Positions 6,219-12,379 of a stretch of DNA of 14,269 nucleotides are shown here, piece after piece. The stretch lies in assembly GCA_934670025.1 (NCBI GenBank), contig CAKUOS010000051.1, positions 1 through 14,269 on the forward strand, given 5' to 3'. Within the stretch, counting starts at the first letter, position 1, and the number at the start of each line of letters is the position of its first letter. Made by a program: the position numbers and the translations under genes. The notes under the pieces are model-generated. The model worked only from the letters and a program-made list of their open reading frames with translations, did no database searches and had not been told where the DNA came from. The DNA is from an uncultured Oscillospiraceae bacterium. GTDB lineage: Bacteria > Bacillota > Clostridia > Oscillospirales > Oscillospiraceae.

Positions 6219-6863
6219 ATGAAATATGCAGGAATGCCCATGGGGATGTGGACGCTGTTTGCGGACTCGTTCACGCGCCAGCTGACGCTCTGCTTCGGCC
6301 TTACGAAGCAGGACGCGCGCGCCGTGCGCGCCGCGGCGAAGCCGCGCTACCGCGCGATCATCGGGAGCCTTCCCGAATTTGAGCCTGGCGATCAGTTCAA
6401 AATGAACGCCGTCAACTGCGCGATGCTCTGCGCGTTTGTCAAATCCATGCCCGCGCGCCCGGATGTCGCGCGCCTGACGGATTACTACCGCGACGCGATG
6501 ATGACTGCGCCCATGCGCTGGTTCTGCCGCAAGAGCGGCAAGCGCAAGTTCACCCCCGCTGATCTTGCACAGATGGAAAAGACCGCCCGGCTCAAGGCCG
6601 CCGACCGCAATCCCTATTCGTGGAACATGGACTATTACCCGTACCCGGACGGCAGCGGCTATGAGGCGCGCTTTACGCAGTGCGGCATCTGCACCATCAT
6701 GCGCGAGCAGGGCCTGTACGATCTCACGCCCGCCATGTGCCGGCTCGATTACGCCATGAGCGAGACCGGCGGCGCGTCGACGTTCGTGCGCGAATATACG
6801 CTGGCCTCGGGCGGCCCGTACTGCGACTGCGGCTACTATAAAAAGGGCATGGGACCCAAATAA
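6219..6863 (+). CDS. L-2-amino-thiazoline-4-carboxylic acid hydrolase-like protein
   Basis: 214-residue soluble protein with a good ribosome site (AAAGGAG). I place it in the ATC_hydrolase-like family from its overall pattern: an alpha-helical N-terminal half, then CGICTIMREQGLYDLTPAMC (155-174), a following RLDY, and a C-terminal TLASGGPYCDCGYY (194-207). Cysteines at 155, 158, 174, 202 and 204 are candidate catalytic or metal-binding residues. The named enzyme opens the thiazoline ring of ATC on the way to cysteine. Most clostridial members of the family are untested, so the true substrate is unknown. The gene stands alone between a terminator and a repeat-filled gap, and is preceded by the operator-like palindrome shared with the DUF3793-flavodoxin operon, suggesting joint control under iron, sulfur or redox stress (inference). 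Confidence 0.68.
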   Translation: MKYAGMPMGMWTLFADSFTRQLTLCFGLTKQDARAVRAAAKPRYRAIIGSLPEFEPGDQFKMNAVNCAMLCAFVKSMPARPDVARLTDYYRDAMMTAPMRWFCRKSGKRKFTPADLAQMEKTARLKAADRNPYSWNMDYYPYPDGSGYEARFTQCGICTIMREQGLYDLTPAMCRLDYAMSETGGASTFVREYTLASGGPYCDCGYYKKGMGPK

Positions 6864-6928
6864 GCAGAAAGCAGTAATCGGCGAAAGGAATCCCCTACGA
6901 TTCGTACAGTCTAAAGCCGCTTCCGACG

Positions 6929-7021
6929 TGTCTCCGACGGCCCAATCTTTTCCCGTGCGTGGGAAAAGATTGGGGAGAAAAGGACGCTTTTTTGCTCAGA
7001 AACCGCCATCACGTATCTTCT
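6929..7021 (+). repeat. Intergenic module M2, right copy
   Basis: Reverse-complement partner of 3388-3480. The core is a perfect 13-bp inverted repeat, CCAATCTTTTCCC (6942-6954) / GGGAAAAGATTGG (6961-6973), around GTGCGT. Flanks TGTCTCCGACGG and AAAGGACGCTTTTTTGCTCAGAAACC match the left copy apart from a few substitutions and single-base indels. The stems of the two copies differ by matched changes. It begins 65 bp after the hydrolase-like gene. Confidence 0.8.
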
Positions 7022-7022
7022 C

Positions 7023-7056
7023 AAAAAAGGGACGGCCCACACGGACCGCCCCTTTT
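7023..7056. terminator. Terminator-like hairpin, potentially bidirectional
   Basis: AAAAGGGACGG (7025-7035) pairs with CCGCCCCTTTT (7046-7056) with a single A-C mismatch, around a 10-nt loop. Both sides carry A/T runs, so it could terminate transcription from either side. It lies between the hydrolase-like gene (plus strand) and the convergent flavodoxin operon (minus strand). Confidence 0.6.
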
Positions 7057-7064
7057 GCCTCTCT

Positions 7065-7172
7065 AAAAAACCAAACCGCAAACTTGGTTTGCGGTTTGGA
7101 AAGGAAGAAACGAACTTAGAGAATAAGAAGCATCGCTTGCGATGCTTCGTTTCGGCAAGGTCGTTTCTGACG
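7065..7172 (-). repeat. Structured intergenic repeat, copy D (inverted)
   Basis: Full copy of the 107-bp element read on the minus strand, from CGTCAGAAACGACC at 7172 down to the T-run at 7065. Hairpin 1 is GCATCGCAAGCGATGC. Hairpin 2 is CCAAACCGCAAAC/GTTTGCGGTTTGG, where copies A and C have AACGC/GCGTT, a compensated change. The pyrimidine tract reads TTTCTTCC here rather than TTTCCTCC. It lies 3' of the convergent flavodoxin operon, and its hairpin 2 plus T-run points the right way to terminate it. Confidence 0.84.
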
Positions 7173-7174
7173 CG

Positions 7175-7235
7175 CCCGCGCCTGTTGGTGATGGCGGTGT
7201 CGGTGCTCAGAAATTTGCGGCGTGCGCCTGCGGGC
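7175..7235 (-). repeat. Intergenic module M3, right copy
   Basis: Read on the minus strand it starts GCGCCCGCAGGCGCAC and continues CAAATTT..GCACCGACACCGCCATCACC, matching 3263-3332 block by block with perhaps a quarter of positions changed. It is therefore inverted relative to the left copy, as are copy D and module M2 in this gap. Confidence 0.6.
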
Positions 7236-7238
7236 GCG

Positions 7239-7303
7239 CGTCGGAAACGGCCTTGCCGAAACGAGTCGGCTGTAGGGGCGGACGACTCTGCCGGCCCACA
7301 AAT
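7239..7303 (+). repeat. Internally deleted copy of the structured repeat plus its tail
   Basis: CGTCGGAAACGGCCTTGCCG then AAACGAGTC (7239-7267) is the 5' part of the 107-bp element. It jumps straight to the tail TGTAGGGGCGGACGACTCTG (7271-7290) and GCCGGCCC, which in copy E (8764-8790) lies after both hairpins. Both hairpins are missing, suggesting an internal deletion. The remaining 7304-7372 shows nothing I can identify. Confidence 0.6.
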
Positions 7304-7372
7304 CTGCTCCGTACCTTGCAGAGGCCGGTGCCTGTATCGGCCCGTTGGGCGCCATTGAATTTGCCGCAGGGA

Positions 7373-7798
7373 TTATTCTCCCAGCGTCTTGCCGAGCGCG
7401 CGGCAGGCGTCCAGCGCCGCGTCGTCGGGCGCTTCGCAGCAGATAACGCTCTCACACGCGAGCACGAGACCGCCGTCGCGGCAGTCGGCCTCCCACGTGC
7501 GCATCCATTCGCCGTCGCCCCAGCCGTAGGAGCCGAACAGCGCCACCGGCTTGCCGCCGAGCTGCTGCTTGCACGCGGCGAACATCGGCGCATATTCCGT
7601 CTCCTCGATCGTCTCTTCGCCCATCGCCGGGCAGCCGAACGCCACCGCATCGAGCGCGCCGACCTTTGCCGCGTCGACCTCGTCGGGCGTCAGCATCATC
7701 GCGTCCGCGCCGGCATTCTTCATGCCCTCGAGCACCGCATTGGCCATCGCCTCCGTGTTGCCCGTGCCGCTCCAGTAGATCACAGCTGTCTTTTTCAT
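7373..7798 (-). CDS. Short-chain flavodoxin
   Basis: 141-residue FMN-binding electron carrier of the cytoplasm. The FMN phosphate loop SGTGNTEAM (10-18) follows strand 1 (KKTAVIYW). FGCPAMGEETIEETEYAPMF (54-73) is the 50s/60s loop. LFGSYGWGDGEWMRTWE (87-103) forms the second FMN-ring loop. Length and layout are those of clostridial flavodoxins that replace ferredoxin when iron is scarce. Start ATG at 7798, with a purine-rich ribosome site (AGAAAGGAAA) on the minus strand. It lies 53 bp downstream of the DUF3793 gene in the same direction, so it is probably co-transcribed from the promoter at 8592-8620. The dedicated redox partner is not evident; DUF3793 is the obvious candidate from context. 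Confidence 0.92.
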   Translation of the reverse strand: MKKTAVIYWSGTGNTEAMANAVLEGMKNAGADAMMLTPDEVDAAKVGALDAVAFGCPAMGEETIEETEYAPMFAACKQQLGGKPVALFGSYGWGDGEWMRTWEADCRDGGLVLACESVICCEAPDDAALDACRALGKTLGE

Positions 7799-7851
7799 AA
7801 ATTCTGTTTCCTTTCTGTGTATATATCAAATTTTTGCATGGTTTTCGTGTT

Positions 7852-8403
7852 TCAGGCCGATACGGCCAGCCGTTCGACGGACGAGCCCGCGCGCCAGAGT
7901 CTGCAATACAGCTCCGTACACGAGCGGTACTTTGCGAACTGACGCTTTGCGGCGGCTTCATCGCCGTAGACCTTCCATGTGCCGACGCACTTGAAATCCG
8001 CCGCGTGGTGCTCCATGAATCCGCGCACGTCCTCGGGGGGGTAGCTGAGGAACAGGCCGATCTCGTGCGGGAATTCCGCCGCCGCGCGCAGCCGGCGGAT
8101 CAATCCGCCGAGACACCGCGCACACGAAGTGCAGTCATAGCCGGCCTCGCGCAAAAGCGCCGCCGCATCCCGGTCGGCCAGATCGCTCCGGAGTCTTGCC
8201 GGGCGGTAGAGGTACAGCAGCGCCCGGCCGCCGCCGACGCGCATCGGCAGCAGACACAGACCCTTCGGCGCGAGCCTGCGGTTGAGCTCCCGGATCTGGC
8301 GCATCAGCGCCGCGCGGTCGCGGCAGTCGCAGGAAAACAGATTTCCCGTCTTGATCCCGGCCAATGTCGGCGCGCATTGCCGCACCAGCAGCTCTTCTGA
8401 CAT
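7852..8403 (-). CDS. DUF3793 family protein
   Basis: 183-residue soluble protein of unknown function. Family hallmarks: an N-terminal CAPTLAGIKTGNLFSC (10-25), FPHEIGLFLSYPPEDVRGFM (111-130), and CVGTWKVYGDEAAAKRQFAKYRSC (139-162). There is a cysteine cluster, CTSCARC (91-97), and others at 10, 25, 27, 50, 139 and 162, which could bind a metal or cluster. From general knowledge of clostridial genomes, DUF3793 genes often sit beside flavodoxin genes, as here. The start ATG at 8403 has an excellent ribosome site (AAAAGGAGG, 8-nt spacing). The mRNA leader is about 180 nt, folded, and carries operator-like sites. A role in flavodoxin maturation or iron/redox homeostasis is an inference from context only. 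Confidence 0.85.
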   Translation of the reverse strand: MSEELLVRQCAPTLAGIKTGNLFSCDCRDRAALMRQIRELNRRLAPKGLCLLPMRVGGGRALLYLYRPARLRSDLADRDAAALLREAGYDCTSCARCLGGLIRRLRAAAEFPHEIGLFLSYPPEDVRGFMEHHAADFKCVGTWKVYGDEAAAKRQFAKYRSCTELYCRLWRAGSSVERLAVSA

Positions 8404-8429
8404 TCGGAAGTCCTCCTTTTTGCCGGTTT

Positions 8430-8455
8430 CCCGGTGCTGTGACCGCAGCTCCGGG
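8430..8455 (-). promoter_or_regulatory. Hairpin just above the DUF3793 ribosome site
   Basis: CCCGG-GCTG and CAGC-CCGGG arms (8430-8439 with 8446-8455) pair perfectly apart from one unpaired base on each side, around a 6-nt loop. It sits about 11 nt upstream of the AAAAGGAGG ribosome site in the transcript. A 12-bp palindrome, TTTCCGCGGAAA, lies just above it at 8473-8484. A translational control role is possible, not shown. Confidence 0.5.
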
Positions 8456-8501
8456 TTTCGGATACACCCTAGTTTCCGCGGAAAGCAGCGGCGTTATCCA
8501 T

Positions 8502-8521
8502 CGGTTAGAGATATCTAACCG
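8502..8521. promoter_or_regulatory. Operator-like palindrome in the DUF3793 leader (site 2)
   Basis: CGGTTAGA-GATA-TCTAACCG: 8-bp perfect arms and a 4-bp centre, with the same arms as site 1 at 6184-6201. It lies about 65-80 bp downstream of the predicted transcription start, so it would act by roadblock, by looping with site 3, or on a second promoter that I could not identify. Confidence 0.68.
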
Positions 8522-8568
8522 ACGCGTTGTTTGAAACGCCTTCCAGAAGGAAAGGCGTCCGGATTTGA

Positions 8569-8584
8569 GTTAGAGATATATAAC
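8569..8584. promoter_or_regulatory. Degenerate operator-like site at the DUF3793 transcription start (site 3)
   Basis: GTTAGAGATATATAAC keeps one full half-site (GTTAGA) and a partly degraded second one (TATAAC). It overlaps the expected start point of the TTGACA/TATGAT promoter, a classic place for a repressor. Site 2 shares the left half and centre (GTTAGAGATAT), which supports common recognition. Confidence 0.55.
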
Positions 8585-8591
8585 TACACGC

Positions 8592-8620
8592 ATCATACCA
8601 AAACTCCCGTCGCTTGTCAA
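8592..8620 (-). promoter_or_regulatory. Housekeeping-type promoter for DUF3793-flavodoxin
   Basis: On the minus strand: -35 TTGACA (8620-8615), 17-bp spacer, -10 TATGAT (8597-8592). This is one base from the full consensus with ideal spacing. Transcription should start near 8585, giving a leader of about 180 nt before the ATG at 8403. The operator-like site 3 overlaps the start point. Confidence 0.85.
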
Positions 8621-8636
8621 GCCCCCAATTGCGTCG

Positions 8637-8743
8637 CGTCGGAAACGACCTCGACGGAACGAATCATCGCGGAGCGATGCTTCTTATCCTCTGAGCTCGT
8701 TTCCTCCTTTCCAAACCGCAAACCAAGTTTGCGGTTTGGTTTT
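8637..8743 (+). repeat. Structured intergenic repeat, copy E
   Basis: Full copy starting CGTCGGAAACGACCTCGACG. Hairpin 1 is ATCGC-gga-GCGAT; hairpin 2 is CCAAACCGCAAAC/GTTTGCGGTTTGG followed by TTTT. A 30-bp tail (GACTTCCAAGAGAGGTGTAGGGGCCGA) parallels the tail of copy A. It lies directly behind the -35 box of the DUF3793 promoter (16 bp) and before the convergent end of the ECF operon. Confidence 0.84.
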
Positions 8744-8763
8744 GAGAAGACTTCCAAGAGAGG

Positions 8764-8844
8764 TGTAGGGGCCGACGGCTCTGCTGGCCCGACCGCTCCG
8801 TCAGCTTCGCTGACACCTCCCCTTCACAAGGGGAGGCTTTGGAT
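8764..8844 (+). repeat. Tail module with two short hairpins
   Basis: TGTAGGGGCCGACGGCTC, then GTCAGC-TTC-GCTGAC (8800-8814) and CCTCCCCTT-CAC-AAGGGGAGG (8816-8836), two perfect small hairpins. The first part recurs at 7271 and 3140. Similar CTCCCC..GGGGAG palindromes are, to my knowledge, frequent between genes of gut Clostridia. It is the only hairpin structure directly beyond the ECF operon stop, but has no T-run on the minus strand, so it is a doubtful terminator for that operon. Confidence 0.55.
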
Positions 8845-8882
8845 GGCACATTGGCCCCGACAGGTCCGGCTCTTTGGGATCG

Positions 8883-11510
8883 TCACTCCGCCAGACCGTA
8901 TTTTGTCTTGATGCGGTCTAACTTTTCCAGCATCGGTTCCGCGCCGAGCCAGAGGAAGAAGAACGTGCCGATGGCGCGGACAAGATCGATGGGTACGCCG
9001 GTGAGGTAGTAGCTCTTGATGATGTTCCAGTTGATCGTGTGCGCCCACATGAGTGCCGACGCGGGGTTCATAATGCCGCCGTAGACGACGGTGGACGCGA
9101 TCACGCCGAAGATGCAAAGGCTGATACGGGAGCGTCGGAGAACGCCCTTGCGGTACAGGACACCCGCAAGCCAGCCGATGATGCCCATGGCAAACATCTG
9201 CCACGGCGTCCATTGCCCTTGCGAGAACAGCATATTGGACACCAGCATCGTCATGGCTCCGACGAGGAATCCGGTTTCGCCGCCGAAGGCCACGCCCGCC
9301 AGAATCGTCATGGCAACGACCGGCTTGAACTCCGGCAGCATGAAGAACGCAGCGCGTCCTGCCACATTCAGCGCAACGAGCACGGCAATCAAAACCAGCT
9401 CCCGTGCCTGCGGCTTTCTGCCCTCGAAAATGAGGAAAAACGGCAGCATACATTCCAGCAAAATGAGCAGCGAAATGAAGTAGTATTTCCGCCCGTCGAA
9501 GTAATACACGCCAACAAACAGCGTCAGCGGAATGAGCAGAAGAATCAAAAGCGTCGCAACCACAGTGCGCTTTTGCAGTTTCCGTTTTTCAACTGGCGTC
9601 TGGATGAGGTAGTCCGGGCGCTCGGCTTTGTGGCTCACGGACAGCGCAAAGACGAGCATGGATATGAGCATCACGCCGTAGAGCTTCAGCTGGTCGCCCG
9701 CGAGTGCCGTCAAGCCCTCGGCGGTCACGAGCTTTGTCAGGTCGGTGACGTTGAGTGTCTGGATGATTAAGACCAGCGATACGATTCCCGACACGGCGGC
9801 AAGGAGCTTGCGCCAGACAGGCAGTTTCTTCGCGGCTGCTTTTTCAGCTTTCGGTTCAGGCAGCACACGCGCATACTGCGGCAATTCCGGTTCCGGTTCG
9901 ACCGCGCCGCCGCACGCCGCGATCACGTCCTCGGGCGTGACAGCTTCTGGCAGCACGTCGCGGGCAATGCGGTTTGCGGCGGTCGTATAGAAGCTGTTGC
10001 CCGAGAAAAACGTCTTTGGCTCAGCTTCTGTGACGATATTTCCGTCGAAGAACAAGGCGCACCGGTCGGCGTATTTCGCGCAGAACTCGATGTCGTGGCT
10101 TACCATTAAAATCGCCACACCGGACGCTTGCAGCGCACGCAGGATTTGCCCGAACGTCTGCTTAAACTCCGCGTCCAAACCCTTCGTCGGTTCGTCCAGA
10201 AGGAGAATATTGGGGTTTAACAGAAGGATTTTTGCCAGCGCCGCACGCTGCTGTTCGCCGCCGGATAGGTCGTAGGGATGGCGGTCAAGCAGCTCTGCCA
10301 ATTTACAAAGCGATACAACCTGCGCCAGCCGTTCAGACTTCCGCTCCGCTTTTGGAAGAATCTCCAACAAATCCTCGCGGACAGTGGATTTGACGAACAG
10401 CGCCTGCGGATTTTGGGGCAGCATACCAACAGAACCGCTGATATGGAGTTCGCCGCGATAGGCTTTCCGCAAGCCGGCAAGCAGCCGCATGGACGTCGTT
10501 TTGCCCGTGCCGTTGCCGCCAAGCAGGGTCAGAAATTCGCCCTTGTGCAGCTCCAAGGACAAGCCTTTCACGACATCCGGAGAATCTTGCTCATACTTGA
10601 ACCACAATTCCTGCGCCGAGACAACGGTTTCGCCGTTTGGCGCAGGTTTTTCTTCATTCGGAACTGCCTGTAATTCATGCGTTTTTGCGTAATCCAGCAG
10701 CCAGTTCCGTCCGTCGCAGACGGAGATGGGGCAAGTCGCTTTGGAATCCGTTGCACTCCAGATGCGCATGGCGGCGGGCATCGCTAAATACATCGCGCTG
10801 CCGCGGTCCTTTAATTCCGCGCCTACGTCCGCGGGCGTGCCGGTGCAAAGGAGCCTGCCTTTGTCCATCACGGCCACGCGCGACGCGAAGCCGAACGCTT
10901 CTTCCAGCCGATGCTCCGTCAGAATGATCGTCGTGCCAAGTTCGCGGTTGATCTTGCCGAGGGTGGCAAGAAAATCCGACGCGGCAATGGGGTCGAGCTG
11001 GCTCGTCGGCTCGTCGAGGATCAGCACCTTCGGCTGCAAAACCATGACCGACGCGAGGTTCAGCAGCTGCTTTTGACCGCCCGAAAGCGCCGTGACCGGC
11101 TTATAGAACCACGTCTGGATACCGAAGAACGATGCCATTTCCGCAACGCGGCGGCGAATCGTCGGCGTGTCATAGCCGAGGGATTCCAAGCCGAAGGCAA
11201 GCTCGTGCCAGACCTTATCCGTGACGATCTGATTCTCCGGGCTTTGCTGCACAAAGCCGATCTTCTCGGCCTGTTCGCGCTGGGATAGCTCGTCGAGCTT
11301 CTTTCCGTCAAACAGAATTTCTCCCGAACGTCTGCCGTGCGGCGCGAGAACGGTTTTCAGCTGCCGCAGCAGCGTACTTTTGCCGCAGCCCGAAGGGCCG
11401 CAGAGAACCAGAAACTCGCCCGGTCGGACGGACAATGACAAATCGGAAATTGCGTTCTTCACTTGTTCCGGGTACGCAAAATTCAGGTTTTGGATTGTAA
11501 AGACGTCCAC
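8883..11510 (-). CDS. ECF-type transporter fusion: two ATPase domains plus membrane S-like domain
   Basis: 875 residues. ATPase domain 1: Walker A GPSGCGKST (38-46), signature LSGGQKQ (142-148), Walker B VLILDEPTSQLD (162-173), switch His200. ATPase domain 2: Walker A GGNGTGKTT (331-339), signature LSGGEQQR (415-422), Walker B ILLLDEPTKGLD (435-446), His472. After a Pro/Glu-rich linker (536-562) there are about nine or ten membrane helices (569 to the end). The last 175 residues look like an ECF S-component (ARELVLIAVLVALNVAGR, FGGETGFLVGA, WTPWQMFAMG). The preceding roughly four helices are extra. The GTG at 11510 was chosen: it has AAAGGAGG seven bases upstream and starts the ABC fold. An ATG at 11687 would add 59 residues read from inside ecfT. 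The gene overlaps ecfT by 28 bp. Energised uptake of a vitamin-like ligand is expected. Confidence 0.85.
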   Translation of the reverse strand: MDVFTIQNLNFAYPEQVKNAISDLSLSVRPGEFLVLCGPSGCGKSTLLRQLKTVLAPHGRRSGEILFDGKKLDELSQREQAEKIGFVQQSPENQIVTDKVWHELAFGLESLGYDTPTIRRRVAEMASFFGIQTWFYKPVTALSGGQKQLLNLASVMVLQPKVLILDEPTSQLDPIAASDFLATLGKINRELGTTIILTEHRLEEAFGFASRVAVMDKGRLLCTGTPADVGAELKDRGSAMYLAMPAAMRIWSATDSKATCPISVCDGRNWLLDYAKTHELQAVPNEEKPAPNGETVVSAQELWFKYEQDSPDVVKGLSLELHKGEFLTLLGGNGTGKTTSMRLLAGLRKAYRGELHISGSVGMLPQNPQALFVKSTVREDLLEILPKAERKSERLAQVVSLCKLAELLDRHPYDLSGGEQQRAALAKILLLNPNILLLDEPTKGLDAEFKQTFGQILRALQASGVAILMVSHDIEFCAKYADRCALFFDGNIVTEAEPKTFFSGNSFYTTAANRIARDVLPEAVTPEDVIAACGGAVEPEPELPQYARVLPEPKAEKAAAKKLPVWRKLLAAVSGIVSLVLIIQTLNVTDLTKLVTAEGLTALAGDQLKLYGVMLISMLVFALSVSHKAERPDYLIQTPVEKRKLQKRTVVATLLILLLIPLTLFVGVYYFDGRKYYFISLLILLECMLPFFLIFEGRKPQARELVLIAVLVALNVAGRAAFFMLPEFKPVVAMTILAGVAFGGETGFLVGAMTMLVSNMLFSQGQWTPWQMFAMGIIGWLAGVLYRKGVLRRSRISLCIFGVIASTVVYGGIMNPASALMWAHTINWNIIKSYYLTGVPIDLVRAIGTFFFLWLGAEPMLEKLDRIKTKYGLAE

Positions 11511-12379
11511 TGCCTGTCCTCCTTTCGGTCGAGAATCACCGGTGTCAGCACCAGCGCAAGGTAAACGAGCATAAAGCTCACGGTCAGGGGCGTCCATGCG
11601 GCGGTTTTGACGGTCGGATAGTACCGGAAGTACGTTCCTCCCGCTATCCAACCGGAAATCAGATACGCGCCGCAGAAGATGAGCCACGCGAGCGCGGCCT
11701 TGTCGCGGTCATCAAAACGATAGATGGAAAATGCTGTGCGTCCGGGCAGACCGTAGCCTCGCGAGCGCATGGAATCTGCCGTTTCGATTGCATTTTCCAA
11801 GCTCCATGTGACCATGATGGAGAAGATTTTGACGGCGTTGCCGACGCGCCGAATCACGCTGCCGGTTTTCGTGTCGCGCCCGATACACGCCTGCGCTTCG
11901 GAGACAACTTCCATCTGTGATTTGAACTTCGGAATGAAGCGGAGCGCCATAGAGAGGACGAGGGACAGGGCGGGGATCATGCGCCCGAACAGGTACACGA
12001 ATTTATCTGAGGTCATCACGTCGTTGTAGCTCGAAAACCAGAGTACGACGCTTGCCAGCATGACCGCTGCGGCCACGCCGTACAGGATGGATTCCAGCGT
12101 CAAGGGGTTGCCGCTCGGCAGATACGTCAGCATCGTTTGCCCCTCGTGGTTAAACGCGGGGTTGACCAGCGCGGCGATCACCGTCATGGGGAGAAGACCC
12201 ATGACGGCGAAGCGCACCGCTTTTCTGCCCTTGAGATAGATGTCATACGCCAGCGCGCCGGTCAGCGAGATCGCCAGATAGACCGGGTGCATTAAGCACA
12301 TGGATAGTAAGAGAACCAGCGCGTAGTACAGGAAATTGATAATGGGATGATACCCCGAAAAAGCGTCTTTGTTTTTCAT
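11483..12379 (-). CDS. ecfT: ECF transporter transmembrane component EcfT (CbiQ-like)
   Basis: 298-residue scaffold subunit that couples the ECF ATPases to the S-component. Membrane helices lie at about 15-48, 55-74, 97-116, 126-146, 230-247 and 265-283. The cytoplasmic coupling helices contain ALRFIPKFKSQMEVVSEAQ (145-163) and the diagnostic ENAIETADSMRSRGYG (195-210), where the Arg-containing motif docks into the ATPase groove. The ATG at 12379 overlaps the stop of the DUF4430 gene by one base (TGATG), and its own 3' end overlaps the ATPase fusion, so the whole operon is likely translationally coupled. The C-terminus after the last helix is short (RKEDRQWTSLQSKT). Confidence 0.88.
   Translation of the reverse strand: MKNKDAFSGYHPIINFLYYALVLLLSMCLMHPVYLAISLTGALAYDIYLKGRKAVRFAVMGLLPMTVIAALVNPAFNHEGQTMLTYLPSGNPLTLESILYGVAAAVMLASVVLWFSSYNDVMTSDKFVYLFGRMIPALSLVLSMALRFIPKFKSQMEVVSEAQACIGRDTKTGSVIRRVGNAVKIFSIMVTWSLENAIETADSMRSRGYGLPGRTAFSIYRFDDRDKAALAWLIFCGAYLISGWIAGGTYFRYYPTVKTAAWTPLTVSFMLVYLALVLTPVILDRKEDRQWTSLQSKT

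Noticed and set aside
6928..7358. Short overlapping open frames in the second gap
   Set aside because: They consist of the repeat modules read through and have no ribosome sites; identical modules in other gaps are read in other frames.
8531..8911. 126-residue plus-strand open frame
   Set aside because: It runs through the DUF3793 promoter, repeat copy E and the tail hairpins, has no ribosome site and resembles no protein.
11511..11687. 59-residue N-terminal extension of the ECF ATPase fusion
   Set aside because: It is read out of frame from within ecfT; the GTG at 11510 has an excellent ribosome site and starts directly at the ABC fold.
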